A stretch of 64,000 bases of DNA from Microvirga sp. TS319 (GTDB lineage Bacteria > Pseudomonadota > Alphaproteobacteria > Rhizobiales > Beijerinckiaceae): assembly GCF_041276405.1 (NCBI RefSeq), contig NZ_JBGGGT010000001.1, forward strand, positions 1,223,501 through 1,287,500. Reading direction: 5' to 3'. The number at the start of each line of letters is the position of its first letter. Within the stretch, counting starts at the first letter, position 1. A model generated the notes under the pieces. The model was not told where the DNA came from and made no database searches. It saw only the letters and a list, made by a program, of their open reading frames with translations. Positions 33,265 through 42,034 of this stretch are shown piece after piece. The translations under genes and the position numbers were made by a program.

Positions 33265-34737
33265 TCAGATCTCATCCAGAGGCCATATCGGGCGCCTGAC
33301 CTTCTTATAGGGACGCTCCCTGAAGTTGCGTGTCGACAAGGCACCCGTGTCCACCTCGAGAACCTCGCGCGCGATCGGCTCGAAGGCCGCGCGGAAATGC
33401 TGCATGGACTTGACGATGAGGGTCGATTTCCGCGTCGGATCTACGCCCAATGAGGTGAATTGCCCGAGATCGGTCGCTTGCCCGTTGTGGCTGATCACGA
33501 TGATCTCTACGCCGCCGACCCGCAAGAGCAGACTCAGGCCATAGTTGCGCCGGGCACCGCCTCCCATTGGACCATAGGCAATAAACGAGCCATCCGTGAT
33601 CGCGACCACATGGCCGGTGACCTCAAGAGGCCCACCGCCCATGGTCGGATCGACCTTCCCGCCGAGCTGAAGCGTCACGCGATGACCAACCCCGGCCGCC
33701 TGTGCCTGCAGAACGGCTTCAGGGTCGCAGATCGCATGGAATCCGACGTTCTGAAGATCAGCCTCCAATACGGCCTTGAGAAGGTTGGTCGCGTCCCCAT
33801 AGGCACCAGAGCCGGGATTGTCGGAGTAATCTGCAATAATGAGGGGCTTGGTCGCGTTGGCCTCGCCCGACCTCGCCCGAGCGATGGCCTCGTCCAGTGG
33901 GGCGAAATGAATCGAAGAGAACTTCCGCTGATCCCACACGTAATCCATGAGCTCATCGGCGATGGCTTGGGCGGAGGAGCGATCGTTGCCCGTCACGGCG
34001 ATCGAGGGACCGATGTCTTGGACGTCGGCAGACGAAAACCCCGCCTGAATGCTGACCACGAGGGCTCGGCCCGCAGCCTCGATCTGGTCGCCCCGGCGCA
34101 GAAGCTCCATCATGGGTGGTGAAGTGGTGCGCCCACCATCCAGAGCATACAGGATCGGGCGGCGGGCGACTGCGACTTGCGGCGTAGCCTGTTTCGACAT
34201 GGCTTTTTCGAGAAGTTCCGCAGCCTGCCAGGTCCGCTCATACTGATCGATATGCGGGTAGGTCCGGTATGAGATGAGCGAGTTGGCGTTGTCCGCCATC
34301 TTTTGTGTCACCGTCGCATGCAGATCCAGCACCGCTATGACCGGGATATCAGCGCCAACCCGCGAGCGGATGCGGGCGAGAAGCTCCCCCTCCCCGTCAT
34401 CGTGGGACTGTGTCGACATGGATCCGTGCAGGTGCAGCAAAATGCCGTCGACCCCATCGCAGGCGTTCAGGATCCGCTCGGACATGGCATCGAAAAAGAC
34501 ATCGGTCACACGACCTGACGGGTTGGCGGACGCTACGATGGGGTGGACCGCTCTCCAGCCGAATTCGTGCGCCGCCTCGAATGCGGCGCCCATCGAAGTG
34601 CGCGTACCGGTAAACGCGCCGGGAATGTCGTCATCAAGATAGTAACAACTGTTCCTGAAGGCGCCTTCATCCGTGACCTGCACACTGAACGTATTCGTCT
34701 CGTGCATGAATTCGGCCACAAGAACGCACTTCGTCAT
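33265..34737 (-). CDS. M81 family metallopeptidase (MlrC-like)
   Basis: The 490-residue protein matches the M81/MlrC family: VAEFMHETNTFS at the N-terminus with the zinc-binding His-Glu, DGILLHLHGSMSTQ, VIAVLDLHATVTQ, SYRTYPHIDQYE, then IIADYSDNPGSGAYGDAT and the C-terminal domain (VGHRVTLQLGGKVDP, FTSLGVDPTRKSTLIVKSMQHFR). MlrC is the linear-microcystin peptidase; most homologues have unknown substrates and occur with Dpp-type importers. GGGAGTG precedes the ATG. It is the promoter-proximal gene of the operon, divergent from a LysR gene. Confidence 0.94.
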   Translation of the reverse strand: MTKCVLVAEFMHETNTFSVQVTDEGAFRNSCYYLDDDIPGAFTGTRTSMGAAFEAAHEFGWRAVHPIVASANPSGRVTDVFFDAMSERILNACDGVDGILLHLHGSMSTQSHDDGEGELLARIRSRVGADIPVIAVLDLHATVTQKMADNANSLISYRTYPHIDQYERTWQAAELLEKAMSKQATPQVAVARRPILYALDGGRTTSPPMMELLRRGDQIEAAGRALVVSIQAGFSSADVQDIGPSIAVTGNDRSSAQAIADELMDYVWDQRKFSSIHFAPLDEAIARARSGEANATKPLIIADYSDNPGSGAYGDATNLLKAVLEADLQNVGFHAICDPEAVLQAQAAGVGHRVTLQLGGKVDPTMGGGPLEVTGHVVAITDGSFIAYGPMGGGARRNYGLSLLLRVGGVEIIVISHNGQATDLGQFTSLGVDPTRKSTLIVKSMQHFRAAFEPIAREVLEVDTGALSTRNFRERPYKKVRRPIWPLDEI

Positions 34738-34858
34738 TTTGATTCACTCCCCACGGGCCCGGAGCTTTTACCCGTTGATTCCGGCCCGCCCTGCTGTCCC
34801 AGAAGGCCTGATGCAGCCCGTTGGGAAGGATGGTGACAAAGGCGAAATAATTCTTCAA

Positions 34859-34894
34859 ATATCAACTTCTGCTCAATATATTCATTCTTGATAT
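34859..34894. promoter_or_regulatory. inverted repeat between the M81 operon and its LysR gene
   Basis: ATATCAA (34859-34865) and TTGATAT (34888-34894) are a perfect inverted repeat in the AT-rich divergent promoter region. It is a plausible LysR-type binding site controlling the operon and the regulator itself. The spacing is wider than in a classical T-N11-A site, so this is tentative. Confidence 0.35.
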
Positions 34895-34908
34895 GGAAAC
34901 GAACAAGT

Positions 34909-35883
34909 GTGACAATATCCGCTCGCCACATTGAAATTTTTCACGCTGTCATGTCATCAGGCAGTGTCACGCAAGCTGCCGCGGTCCTGCGCACCTCGCA
35001 GCCGACCGTGAGTCGAGAGCTCAAGGAGTTCGAGCGGCATCTCGGGTTTTCGCTATTTGCCAGGAAAGGCAGGTCTCTCGTTCCGACAGAGGCCGCGATT
35101 TCGTTGCACGGGGAAGTGCGCCGCTCGTTTATCGGGCTGGAGGAGATCGAGAGAACCGCCGAAGCCATCCGTGCAAACGCGTCCGTACAGATCAAGATCG
35201 TGTGCATGCCCGCTTACAGCACGACTCTTCTTCCCCCTCTATGCCGAGACTTTCTCCAGACGAACGAGTCCATCCGCTTGAGCATCTTCGCCCTTGGCAA
35301 CGCAGTGACGACCACCGGCGTATCGGCCCAGCATTATGATCTTTGCATTGTGGAGGCCGATCTCGGTTTTACAGGCTGGACATCGGTCAGCATCAACGCC
35401 GGAGAGCAGGTCTGCATTCTGCCGACGGGACATCCGCTCACCCGCAAGTCCGTTCTTTCTCCCGCCGATTTTGAAGGCGTCAGCTTCATCTACTTCTCAG
35501 CCGACGATACATATCGGCGGAACCTTGACAACGTATTCAGGGAGCATGGGGTCACCCGTCACCTCACAATGGAAGTATCGACGGCGGCCGCGGTCTGCTC
35601 CCTCGTATCGCAAGGCATTGGAGTGTCGATCATCAACCCGATCAGTGCCATGCATTGCCTGGGTCAAGGTGTGGAGATGCGCCGCCTTTCGTTCGCTGTC
35701 CCCTATATGGTGCGCTTGCACCGGAACCAGCGTGCGGTCAGCCCACAGCCTCTGAACGCCTTTGCGGAGAACTGCATAGAGGCAATCAAGGACGGGAAAC
35801 GTCAACTGGAGGACAATCTCGAGAGAGTAGCTGCCCGCTTCGCTTCAAAACACGGTGGTGGCCCTCTACATCTGATCAGGTGA
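34909..35883 (+). CDS. LysR family transcriptional regulator, divergent from the M81/Dpp operon
   Basis: The product is about 324 residues. The N-terminal winged helix-turn-helix is clear: ARHIEIFHAVMSSGSVTQAAAVLRTSQPTVSRELKEFERHLG. The C-terminal co-inducer domain follows from about residue 85 (IKIVCMPAYSTTLLPPLCRDF, SLVSQGIGVSIINPISA). I chose GTG at 34909, which gives the family-typical distance to the first helix; a TTG at 34888 is possible. The gene is divergent from the M81 peptidase gene, the usual arrangement for a LysR protein and its target operon, so it probably responds to the substrate of that operon. Confidence 0.93.
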   Translation: MTISARHIEIFHAVMSSGSVTQAAAVLRTSQPTVSRELKEFERHLGFSLFARKGRSLVPTEAAISLHGEVRRSFIGLEEIERTAEAIRANASVQIKIVCMPAYSTTLLPPLCRDFLQTNESIRLSIFALGNAVTTTGVSAQHYDLCIVEADLGFTGWTSVSINAGEQVCILPTGHPLTRKSVLSPADFEGVSFIYFSADDTYRRNLDNVFREHGVTRHLTMEVSTAAAVCSLVSQGIGVSIINPISAMHCLGQGVEMRRLSFAVPYMVRLHRNQRAVSPQPLNAFAENCIEAIKDGKRQLEDNLERVAARFASKHGGGPLHLIR

Positions 35884-36176
35884 CAGCACCGAATGCCCGG
35901 AGCGCGTTCGAGTGCTGAAAGGATCGACGAATCCAAAGGGGCGCCGGGCCAGTCCTGCGAGTTGCCATCATCTCGCCAACCGTGCTCTGAGGATATGTAG
36001 CATCCGGCCGGGGTTCAGCAGCGCCGGTCGCACGGCGGTTTCATGTTCGGACAGATCACATCATTCAAGCACCGAAATCAGTCTATCGACACGTCAGCGG
36101 GTCCCGCTTGGCGGGGATGACGATAAAAAATATGTTTCCTTCCGGAGCGTCTTCAGCTAGTGGCAAGGAACAGCAC

Positions 36177-36253
36177 GCGCCCGTAGCTCAGCTGGATAGA
36201 GCACCAGACTACGAATCTGGGGGTCAGAGGTTCGAATCCTTTCGGGCGCGCCA
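36177..36253 (+). tRNA. tRNA-Arg (ACG)
   Basis: The 77-nt gene includes CCA. The acceptor GCGCCCG pairs with CGGGCGC, the D arm is TAGCTCAGCTGGATAGAGCA, and the anticodon stem CCAGA/TCTGG encloses CTACGAA, giving ACG. The T arm is GAGG-TTCGAAT-CCTT within a normal context. All arms are intact; A34 would be deaminated to inosine to read CGN codons. Confidence 0.97.
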
Positions 36254-36294
36254 TTTCCTGCATGAAAATCGAGCTTTTCCAGGCTCTCGACGCG

Positions 36295-36458
36295 AGCGCA
36301 TCGTGCGAAAAAGCGGCCCCGGTTTTTCGCTCAAACGATGCGCTGTTCTATAGTCGGAGCTTCGAATTGCAATCTGACGGGATCAGAATGCGTGCTCCCT
36401 CTTTGATGAAGCATCGTTCTTCGCGAAGAACCGGGTCCCACTTTTGCGTTCGATGCTC
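36295..36458. repeat. two palindromic repeats after tRNA-Arg
   Basis: 36295-36344 is an AGCGCATCGTGCGAAAA...ACGATGCGCT unit. 36370-36458 is a composite: TCTGACGGGATCAGAATGC, then GATGAAGCATCGTTCTTCGCGAAG and a GATGCTC end. The composite matches the truncated unit next to the odd tRNA at 17057-17130. There is no gene between the tRNA and the sulfatase stop. Confidence 0.82.
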
Positions 36459-36553
36459 CCGTTCTGGCTCACCCTTCGGATTGTCCTGTAGTGGGCGGGT
36501 GTCCATGACGGGCACCCGCCTTACGTAACGCCCCAGGCCTGCGAGGCAGGTCG

Positions 36554-38347
36554 CTAGTCGCTCGCGTGGCTGGCGTTGGCCTTTTTGACCTCAGCCAGAA
36601 TGCCGCTGAGATTGTAGCTCTCGGGAGCCTGCAAGGGCGGGAACTTCTCATAAGTCGTGAGATGTTGCAGCCAGAGCTGCTGTCCGATCGGCAACATATT
36701 CCAGTCGTACTGGAACGCGGTCGACGGGGCGCCCAGGGCACCGCCGAGGCTCATCGCCGACTTCTGATCGAGGCCGACCGCCTGCTCGAAAGGATCGCGC
36801 TTGATATTCTGCACCAGCGTGAAGTGGAACGGGACGAGCGGCATGATCCAGCCCGCCGGCCCAGGCTGCGACATGGTGTAGTACATCTTCCAGTTCTTGT
36901 AGCGTACCGCCGATGGCGTCGCGCCCGAGTAATAGAAGAAGTGGTCGCGAGCCGACTTGTCGGTCTTGCCCTCGAGGAAGTCGCGCTGATCGAAGCCGTC
37001 GAGCGTGGTCTTGACGATGCCAGGATATTGCCCGGCCTCGATCTGCTGCTTCAGCCCGTCGCCCTTCGGCCCGCCGGCGATATCGACCAGGGTCGGCAGC
37101 CAGTCGAGCGCGGCGAAAAGCTGGTTCCTGACAGTCCCGGGCTTGATGACACCCGGCCAGCGGATCACCATCGGGGCGCGATAACCACCCTCCCAGGCCT
37201 CGCCCTTCTGACCCTTGAACGGGGTGACGCCGCCATCCGGGAAGCTGATCGCCTCGGCGCCGTTGTCGGTGGTGAACACGACGATGGTGTTGTCGAGCTG
37301 GCCCATGTCCTCCAGCTTCTTGAGCACCACGCCGACATTATCGTCGAGCTGCTTCATGCCGGCTTCGTTGACACCCCAGTCCTTGCCGCCGCGCTCGCCC
37401 ACCATGGCCTCGTATTTCGGCGACAGAACCGTCACGACGTGCATGCGGGCAGGGTTGTACCAGACGAAGAACGGTTTGTTGGTCTTCTTTGGATCGTTGC
37501 GGTCGAGGAAGTCGACGACCTTGTCCGAGATTTCCTCATCCACGGTCTTCGAACGCTCCAGCGTCAACGGCCCTTCGTCGGAGCACATCTGGTTCCGCTC
37601 CGTGCCGTCGGAGGATTTGCAGGCAAGGACATTGCGCGGCGGCGTGAGACAGACTGTCGTCTTGGGATCCACCGCGCCGGGAACCTCCGCGATGCCGGGG
37701 ATCGGCGTGTTGCGGCAAGGGGGAGCGACAGTCTGGGTGTTGGCGTTCTTGTTGATGTCGGGGAAGCTCACCTGCTGCATGGCATCGAGGTGGTAGAGAT
37801 AACCCCAATATTCCTGGAAACCATGCGCGGTCGGAAGCGCCGCCGTGTGGTCGCCCAGATGATTCTTTCCGAACTCGCCGGTCGTGTAGCCGAGATCGAG
37901 CAGGAACTTGGCCAACGCTGGAGTGCCGGGCTGGAGGTATGACGGGCTGCCGGGCAGTTGCGGCGGGATCATGCCGGTGCGCAAGGGGTACATGCCTGTG
38001 AAAAAGGCATTACGGCCGGACGTGCAGCTCTGCATGGCCACATAATCCGTGAACATGGCGCCATCCCGGCCGATCCGATCGATATTGGGCGTTTCCCCGA
38101 CCATCACGCCACGGTGGTAGATGCTCGGCTGCATCCAGCCAATGTCGTCGCCCATAATGAACAGGATATTGGGCTTTTGCTGCTGCGGTGACTGCGGCTG
38201 CGGCTGTTGCGGTGCCTGGGCGAGGGCCGGAACAGCCATCGCCGCCGAAACCAGCGCCGTGGCCGCGATCAGAATGGCCCTCGTCGGGATGCGCGACAGG
38301 TGGTGTCTGCCGCCTGTCGTCGCTGAGAACGCACGATCGTGACTCAT
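36554..38347 (-). CDS. sulfatase (arylsulfatase family), exported
   Basis: This is an alkaline-phosphatase-superfamily sulfatase of 597 residues from the ATG at 38347. A signal peptide (AILIAATALVSAAMAVPALAQ) precedes a Gln/Pro-rich linker and the catalytic domain KPNILFIMGDDIGW (metal-binding Asp67, Asp68). The formylglycine motif is QSCTSGRNAFFTG with Cys108; the usual C-x-P-x-R or C-x-A-x-R has Ser at its third position here. Other marks are GKNHLGDHTAALPT, DNTIVVFTTDNGAE and YRAPMVIRWPGVI. It removes sulphate from an ester in the periplasm or outside. The ATG overlaps the stop of the formylglycine-generating enzyme gene by four bases, so enzyme and activator are translationally coupled. 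Confidence 0.94.
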   Translation of the reverse strand: MSHDRAFSATTGGRHHLSRIPTRAILIAATALVSAAMAVPALAQAPQQPQPQSPQQQKPNILFIMGDDIGWMQPSIYHRGVMVGETPNIDRIGRDGAMFTDYVAMQSCTSGRNAFFTGMYPLRTGMIPPQLPGSPSYLQPGTPALAKFLLDLGYTTGEFGKNHLGDHTAALPTAHGFQEYWGYLYHLDAMQQVSFPDINKNANTQTVAPPCRNTPIPGIAEVPGAVDPKTTVCLTPPRNVLACKSSDGTERNQMCSDEGPLTLERSKTVDEEISDKVVDFLDRNDPKKTNKPFFVWYNPARMHVVTVLSPKYEAMVGERGGKDWGVNEAGMKQLDDNVGVVLKKLEDMGQLDNTIVVFTTDNGAEAISFPDGGVTPFKGQKGEAWEGGYRAPMVIRWPGVIKPGTVRNQLFAALDWLPTLVDIAGGPKGDGLKQQIEAGQYPGIVKTTLDGFDQRDFLEGKTDKSARDHFFYYSGATPSAVRYKNWKMYYTMSQPGPAGWIMPLVPFHFTLVQNIKRDPFEQAVGLDQKSAMSLGGALGAPSTAFQYDWNMLPIGQQLWLQHLTTYEKFPPLQAPESYNLSGILAEVKKANASHASD

Positions 38348-39330
38348 CGGGTGCTCCTCTCTCTGATGATGCAGCGGAGGCCGACATGGCTCATCGAGCT
38401 GTCGACCGGCTGCGGGTGGCGCGCCGCCGGCCGGTAGCGACGGCAGTAGCTCGGGGCGCACAGGTGCGAGCCCCCCTTGACGACCTTGCGGGGAATCCGG
38501 GTCTCCAGCTGGCAGGGATCGTAGCTCTCGCCCTCCTGCCCGCCACGCGGGTTGGCAGGAATGCAACAGGACTTGGCGGCATCCGCGGGATGCTTGGGGA
38601 CGTACCAGTCCGACGTCCACTCCCAGACATTGCCGATCATGTCGTAGAGGTCATAGCCATTAGGCGGGTACGTCGCGACCGGTGAAGTTCGCTCAAATCC
38701 ATCCTCGCGCGTGTTTTGGAACGGGAATGCGCCCTGCCAGGTATTGGCCATGTGCCGCCCACCAGGCGTGAACTCGTCGCCCCAGGCGAACTCGGCCCCA
38801 TCCAGCCCGCCACGGGCTGCGAACTCCCATTCGGCCTCCGTCGGCACATCCTTGCCGGCCCACGCTGCATAAGTCTCGGCATCCAGGTAGGCGACATGCA
38901 CCACCGGATGATCCTCCAGGCCCTTGATCGAGGAGCCTGGCCCATGGGGCCGGCGCCAACTGGCGCCGAAGATGTACGCCCACCACTGGCCCCAATCGCG
39001 CAGATTCACCGGATAGTTTGGCGGGCTGAACACCAACGAACCGGGCTTGAGCATATGCGGCAAGGCCCGTGGATAATCCTTCGGATTCGGCTGCCTCTCG
39101 GCAACTGTGACGTAGCCGGTTGCGCGAACGAATTCGCGGAACTGCCGGTTGGTGACTGGTATCCGGTCGATCCAGAATCCATCGACGGTCACCCAATGGG
39201 CAGGAGCCTCCTCGGGGTAATGCCGATCGGAGCCCATGCGAAACCTGCCGCCGGGAATCCACACCATCCCGCGATGCAAGGGGTCCGTCCAATGAGGGAT
39301 CGAGGCGGATCCAGAGTTGGTCAGCGTCAT
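38344..39330 (-). CDS. formylglycine-generating enzyme (SUMF1 family)
   Basis: The roughly 328-residue protein matches the sulfatase-modifying factor family, which oxidises the active-site cysteine of sulfatases to formylglycine. It shows MVWIPGGRFRMGSD, VTVDGFWIDRIPVTNRQFREFV, DHPVVHVAYLDAETYAAWAG, PTEAEWEFAARGG, GYDLYDMIGNVWEWTSDWY, VVKGGSHLCAPSYCRRYRPAARH (the two active-site cysteines) and the closing GLRCI. The start at 39330 is preferred to a TTG at 39357. The sulfatase gene begins at its stop codon, and that sulfatase is its evident client. Confidence 0.94.
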   Translation of the reverse strand: MTLTNSGSASIPHWTDPLHRGMVWIPGGRFRMGSDRHYPEEAPAHWVTVDGFWIDRIPVTNRQFREFVRATGYVTVAERQPNPKDYPRALPHMLKPGSLVFSPPNYPVNLRDWGQWWAYIFGASWRRPHGPGSSIKGLEDHPVVHVAYLDAETYAAWAGKDVPTEAEWEFAARGGLDGAEFAWGDEFTPGGRHMANTWQGAFPFQNTREDGFERTSPVATYPPNGYDLYDMIGNVWEWTSDWYVPKHPADAAKSCCIPANPRGGQEGESYDPCQLETRIPRKVVKGGSHLCAPSYCRRYRPAARHPQPVDSSMSHVGLRCIIRERSTR

Positions 39331-39910
39331 GTCGGCGATGCTTTCGGCGACGGGCAAGGGAATGGACTTGCCCGCGTCCCAAGATACTTAAAGCCGGGGC
39401 TCGTGCTTGACCTAACAGGACAGCGGAATGAAAATTCGGGTTACTCAGCAAGTCTGTCGACTCACGAACGGAGGCGATGCAGCTCACCGCACTCCCGTTA
39501 TTAACAAATCCAGAGAAACCGGGCTCAATAGCCTCCAACTGAAACACCTCTGCCACATGGTATGCAGCGTATAGGCGCAGCCGTTTCACGGAGTTCGCTG
39601 GTGCTCGGGTGTTTGCGTCCGTTGACGAAGGCCTGGAGGCAGCACTTTCCGGATGCGGGCCGAACCTCGGTGTCCGCTGCGAGGCTGTGTGGAACCGCGA
39701 GAATCGGCACGCTCCGATGATCACTGCGATGGTGCGCAGGCGGGCCGCGGTGTGATCGTCACCCTCCGATCCTCAAAACCGGGTCCACATTTTCGCACGA
39801 CGCGCTCGTCTACTCCGTGGCGCCAGCACATTCGAGCAGACGGCACCGAGCCAGTGGTGCGGAGCCATACTGCTCATCCGGCCCCCTCTACGATAGCGCC
39901 CCTGCCACCG
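39331..39910. other. intergenic with half a palindromic repeat
   Basis: No coding frame is supported in this 580-base stretch. 39771-39807 is the right half of the AACCGGGTCCAC...TTTTCGCACGA family; its left half is missing, which suggests local decay. The sulfatase-operon promoter should lie in the left part. Confidence 0.45.
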
Positions 39911-40048
39911 GCGCTATCGCACCGTGAACCTCCGGGCGCGGATCAAGGAGTGGCAGGCGGTGGCCATCCGCCCTGATAAAGACGGCGACAAGCCATCTCG
40001 GCTCTCTACGTCGCCGCCGCCACCGACTGGTTGCGTAACAGGCCTTAG
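39911..40048 (+). pseudogene. 3' remnant of an IS5-family transposase gene, frameshifted
   Basis: In one frame 39912-39990 reads RYRTVNLRARIKEWQAVAIR. After a frame change 39998-40048 reads SALYVAAATDWLRNRP and stop. Together these match the end of IS5/IS427-type transposases (pattern RIERLIARLKEWRRVATRYDK, then ALYLAATLDWL). Only the tail is left, it is out of frame, and I see no terminal repeats, so this is a dead fragment. Confidence 0.55.
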
Positions 40049-40093
40049 AGCATTTTTTCGGTGAAGTGAATCCGGTTCACCGTCAAAAATGCG
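40048..40093. repeat. palindrome, GCATTTTTCGGTGAA family
   Basis: GAGCATTTTTTCGGTGAA and TTCACCGTCAAAAATGC face each other around GTGAATCCGG. The sister copy is at 16888-16934. It lies between the IS remnant and the terminator hairpin of the binding-protein gene. Confidence 0.85.
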
Positions 40094-40102
40094 GCCGCCC
40101 GA

Positions 40103-40139
40103 AGAAAAGAGCTGTTTTCCCTTGCATGGAAACAGCTCT
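40103..40139 (-). terminator. intrinsic terminator overlapping the stop of the binding-protein gene
   Basis: On the minus strand AGAGCTGTTTCC pairs with GGGAAAACAGCTCT (one bulged base), followed by TTTTCTTC. The stem begins at the TAG stop codon. It serves the gene at 40138-40986. Confidence 0.65.
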
Positions 40140-40986
40140 AGCCCTTCGGCGTCACGTCAACCTTGAACCACTTCATCGACAGGTTTCTGGCAGTTCCATC
40201 CGTGATGGCAGCATGGATGGCCTCGTCGAATTTCGCCTTCAACTCGGTGTCGTCTTTCCGCAAGCCGATACCGATACCGCCCCCGAGCACCCCTCCAGTG
40301 AGAGAGGGGCCGACAAGCGCGTAACCGGTCTTGAAGTCGGGTTTTTCAAGGGTGCCCATGATTTGCGTTGCGCCCGCAAAGACGGCATCCAGGCGGCCAG
40401 CCGCGAGGTCGAGATCGTGCTGTTCGACGGTCTTGTACTCGCGGATATCCGCACTGTCCTTGAGGTACTTGTCAACGAAGGCCGACTGGATAGTCGAGAC
40501 CTGCACGCCTATGGTCTTGCCTTTTAGCAAAGGCTTGATGGCTTCGATGGCCTTCTCAGCCTCGGCAGGTTGGCTGGAGAGATTGTATGCTTGTCCCGTC
40601 CCCGGCATCTTGGCGAGCGGAGAGTCCCTGGCGACAAGGAAGCCGTTGGGAGAGTCGGCATAGCGGTCGCTGAAGGCGATGCTCTTCCGGCGCTCATCCG
40701 TGATCGTCATTGCATCCATGATAGCGTCGAATTTCTTGGCATTCAGCGCCGGGATCATACCATCCCAATCCTGAGCAACGATTTCGCACTTCATTTTCAT
40801 GCGCGCGCAGAGATCGTTGGCAAGATCAATCTCGAAGCCTTCGAGTTTTCCGCCGGCCCCCGTGAAATTCCATGGGGCATAAGCCCCTTCAACAGCAATC
40901 TTTACCGTTCGGTCTTGAGCCGTTGCAGGGCCGCCGGCGAATGCTGTGGAGAGTAGGGCAATACTGAGTATCGTCGTACATTTCAT
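40138..40986 (-). CDS. amino-acid ABC transporter substrate-binding protein (PAAT type), orphan
   Basis: This is a family 3 extracellular solute-binding protein of 282 residues. The start at 40986 follows GGGAAAATTACA and gives a proper signal peptide (TTILSIALLSTAFAGGPATAQ); a longer frame to 41070 is not needed. Mature features are VKIAVEGAYAPWNFTGAGGKLEGFEIDLANDL, QDWDGMIPALNAKKFDAIMDAMTITDERRKSIAFSD and a C-terminal SMKWFKVDVTP. The sequence resembles lysine/arginine/ornithine and octopine/nopaline binding proteins. No permease or ATPase is adjacent, so it must share a transporter encoded elsewhere or be a remnant of a transposed operon. Confidence 0.92.
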   Translation of the reverse strand: MKCTTILSIALLSTAFAGGPATAQDRTVKIAVEGAYAPWNFTGAGGKLEGFEIDLANDLCARMKMKCEIVAQDWDGMIPALNAKKFDAIMDAMTITDERRKSIAFSDRYADSPNGFLVARDSPLAKMPGTGQAYNLSSQPAEAEKAIEAIKPLLKGKTIGVQVSTIQSAFVDKYLKDSADIREYKTVEQHDLDLAAGRLDAVFAGATQIMGTLEKPDFKTGYALVGPSLTGGVLGGGIGIGLRKDDTELKAKFDEAIHAAITDGTARNLSMKWFKVDVTPKG

Positions 40987-41380
40987 TGTAATTTTCCCGG
41001 GTCGAAAACAAATCGTAGAGTAGAAGCTGTCTCGGACCATCGATCTCCATACGCGTGGTACTCGGATCACATATGCCTTGCTCTGTCCTCCACTACGTGC
41101 CAGGGCATCAGACCATCGGCCGAAAAGGGGAATACACTCTTGGGGTTAGGCGCATCAACTTGGCCGGGGCGCAACGAACTCAGTCGATGGGACTGCTCAG
41201 GCGGCGATGCCGAGGCCGGCCGCCATTTTAGCCCCTGTAGAATCAAGCCCCTCTTCTCTGAGACGATAATCCTACGGCGCGACTGCGGCGCGGGCTCTCG
41301 CTTCCGAGGAGCAGGATCGACGTGGATATTCGCCGCCTTGCTCCTCGATAGGTATATGCCTGAGACTGCTGGAAGACCGG
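40987..41380. other. intergenic; hairpin near the end of the cold-shock gene
   Basis: No gene is supported. CGAGGAGCA (41305-41313) and TGCTCCTCG (41339-41347) form a nine-base-pair stem downstream of the cold-shock gene, which ends at 41381. It lacks a T-run, so terminator function is uncertain. Confidence 0.4.
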
Positions 41381-42034
41381 TCAGGTGGCCTCGATGGCTC
41401 CGACCTCGCGCCCCTTGCGGCCCTCCACAATGGCGACTCGGACCGTTTGTCCCTGCGCCAGCGCCCCAAGCCCTGCCCGCTCCACGACGGAGATGTGCAG
41501 GAATAGATCCTTACTCTCACCTTCAACGGTGACGAACCCATACCCCTTCGCAGGGTCGAACCATTTTACCGTACCCGGTACTGTCGCGGCATTTGGTTCG
41601 GGACGGCTGGCACCCTGCCGTGGGATCCCACCCGATTGACCTGCTCTGCTCGGAGTTGCACGTCGAGGCGGTTCAACTGTGGCCGTGCTGGCGTCGACAC
41701 TGAGGACGTTCGTCACCTGCGGACCCTTTTGGCCTGTACCAACGGTCACCAGCAGCGTCGTTCCAGGCTCCAGAGCCGAATGGCCGGCGGCCTCGACCTG
41801 CCTGATGTGCAGGAATGCCTCACCGGAGCCATCCGTCAGCTCGACAAAGCCAAAGCCCTTATCGGAATTGAACCATTTGACTCGAGCTTCAGCTTCACTG
41901 CCGTAGCCGAAGGAGCTTGCTTCCTGATGCGGCGGTTGTGCATACGATGGGGAAAGACCGTTGTCGCCCCAGGAATCTGTAGATCGAGCGCCGAACTGAC
42001 GTCGACGATCACGATGTTCATTGCCCCGACCCAT
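41381..42034 (-). CDS. cold-shock protein with two CSD domains
   Basis: The roughly 217-residue protein starts MGRGNEHRDRRR, a form typical of alphaproteobacterial two-domain cold-shock proteins; in-frame starts up to 42100 are less likely. The first cold-shock domain (about 48-115) has ARVKWFNSDKGFGFVEL and EAFLHIRQV; the second (about 150-215) has GTVKWFDPAKGYGFVTVEG and DLFLHISVV. These RNP1/RNP2-type aromatic motifs bind single-stranded RNA or DNA. A Pro/Arg-rich linker joins the domains. It is cytoplasmic and probably acts as an RNA chaperone. The upstream leader is long and could carry temperature control, but I see no defined element. Confidence 0.94.
   Translation of the reverse strand: MGRGNEHRDRRRQFGARSTDSWGDNGLSPSYAQPPHQEASSFGYGSEAEARVKWFNSDKGFGFVELTDGSGEAFLHIRQVEAAGHSALEPGTTLLVTVGTGQKGPQVTNVLSVDASTATVEPPRRATPSRAGQSGGIPRQGASRPEPNAATVPGTVKWFDPAKGYGFVTVEGESKDLFLHISVVERAGLGALAQGQTVRVAIVEGRKGREVGAIEAT

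Noticed and set aside
36108..36353. 81-codon frame crossing tRNA-Arg
   Set aside because: It contains the AQLDRAP...GGQRFESFRA translation typical of a tRNA gene read as protein.
36566..37942. 458-codon plus-strand frame opposite the sulfatase
   Set aside because: Low-complexity Arg/Val/Leu/His-rich translation mirroring the sulfatase codons; no family features.
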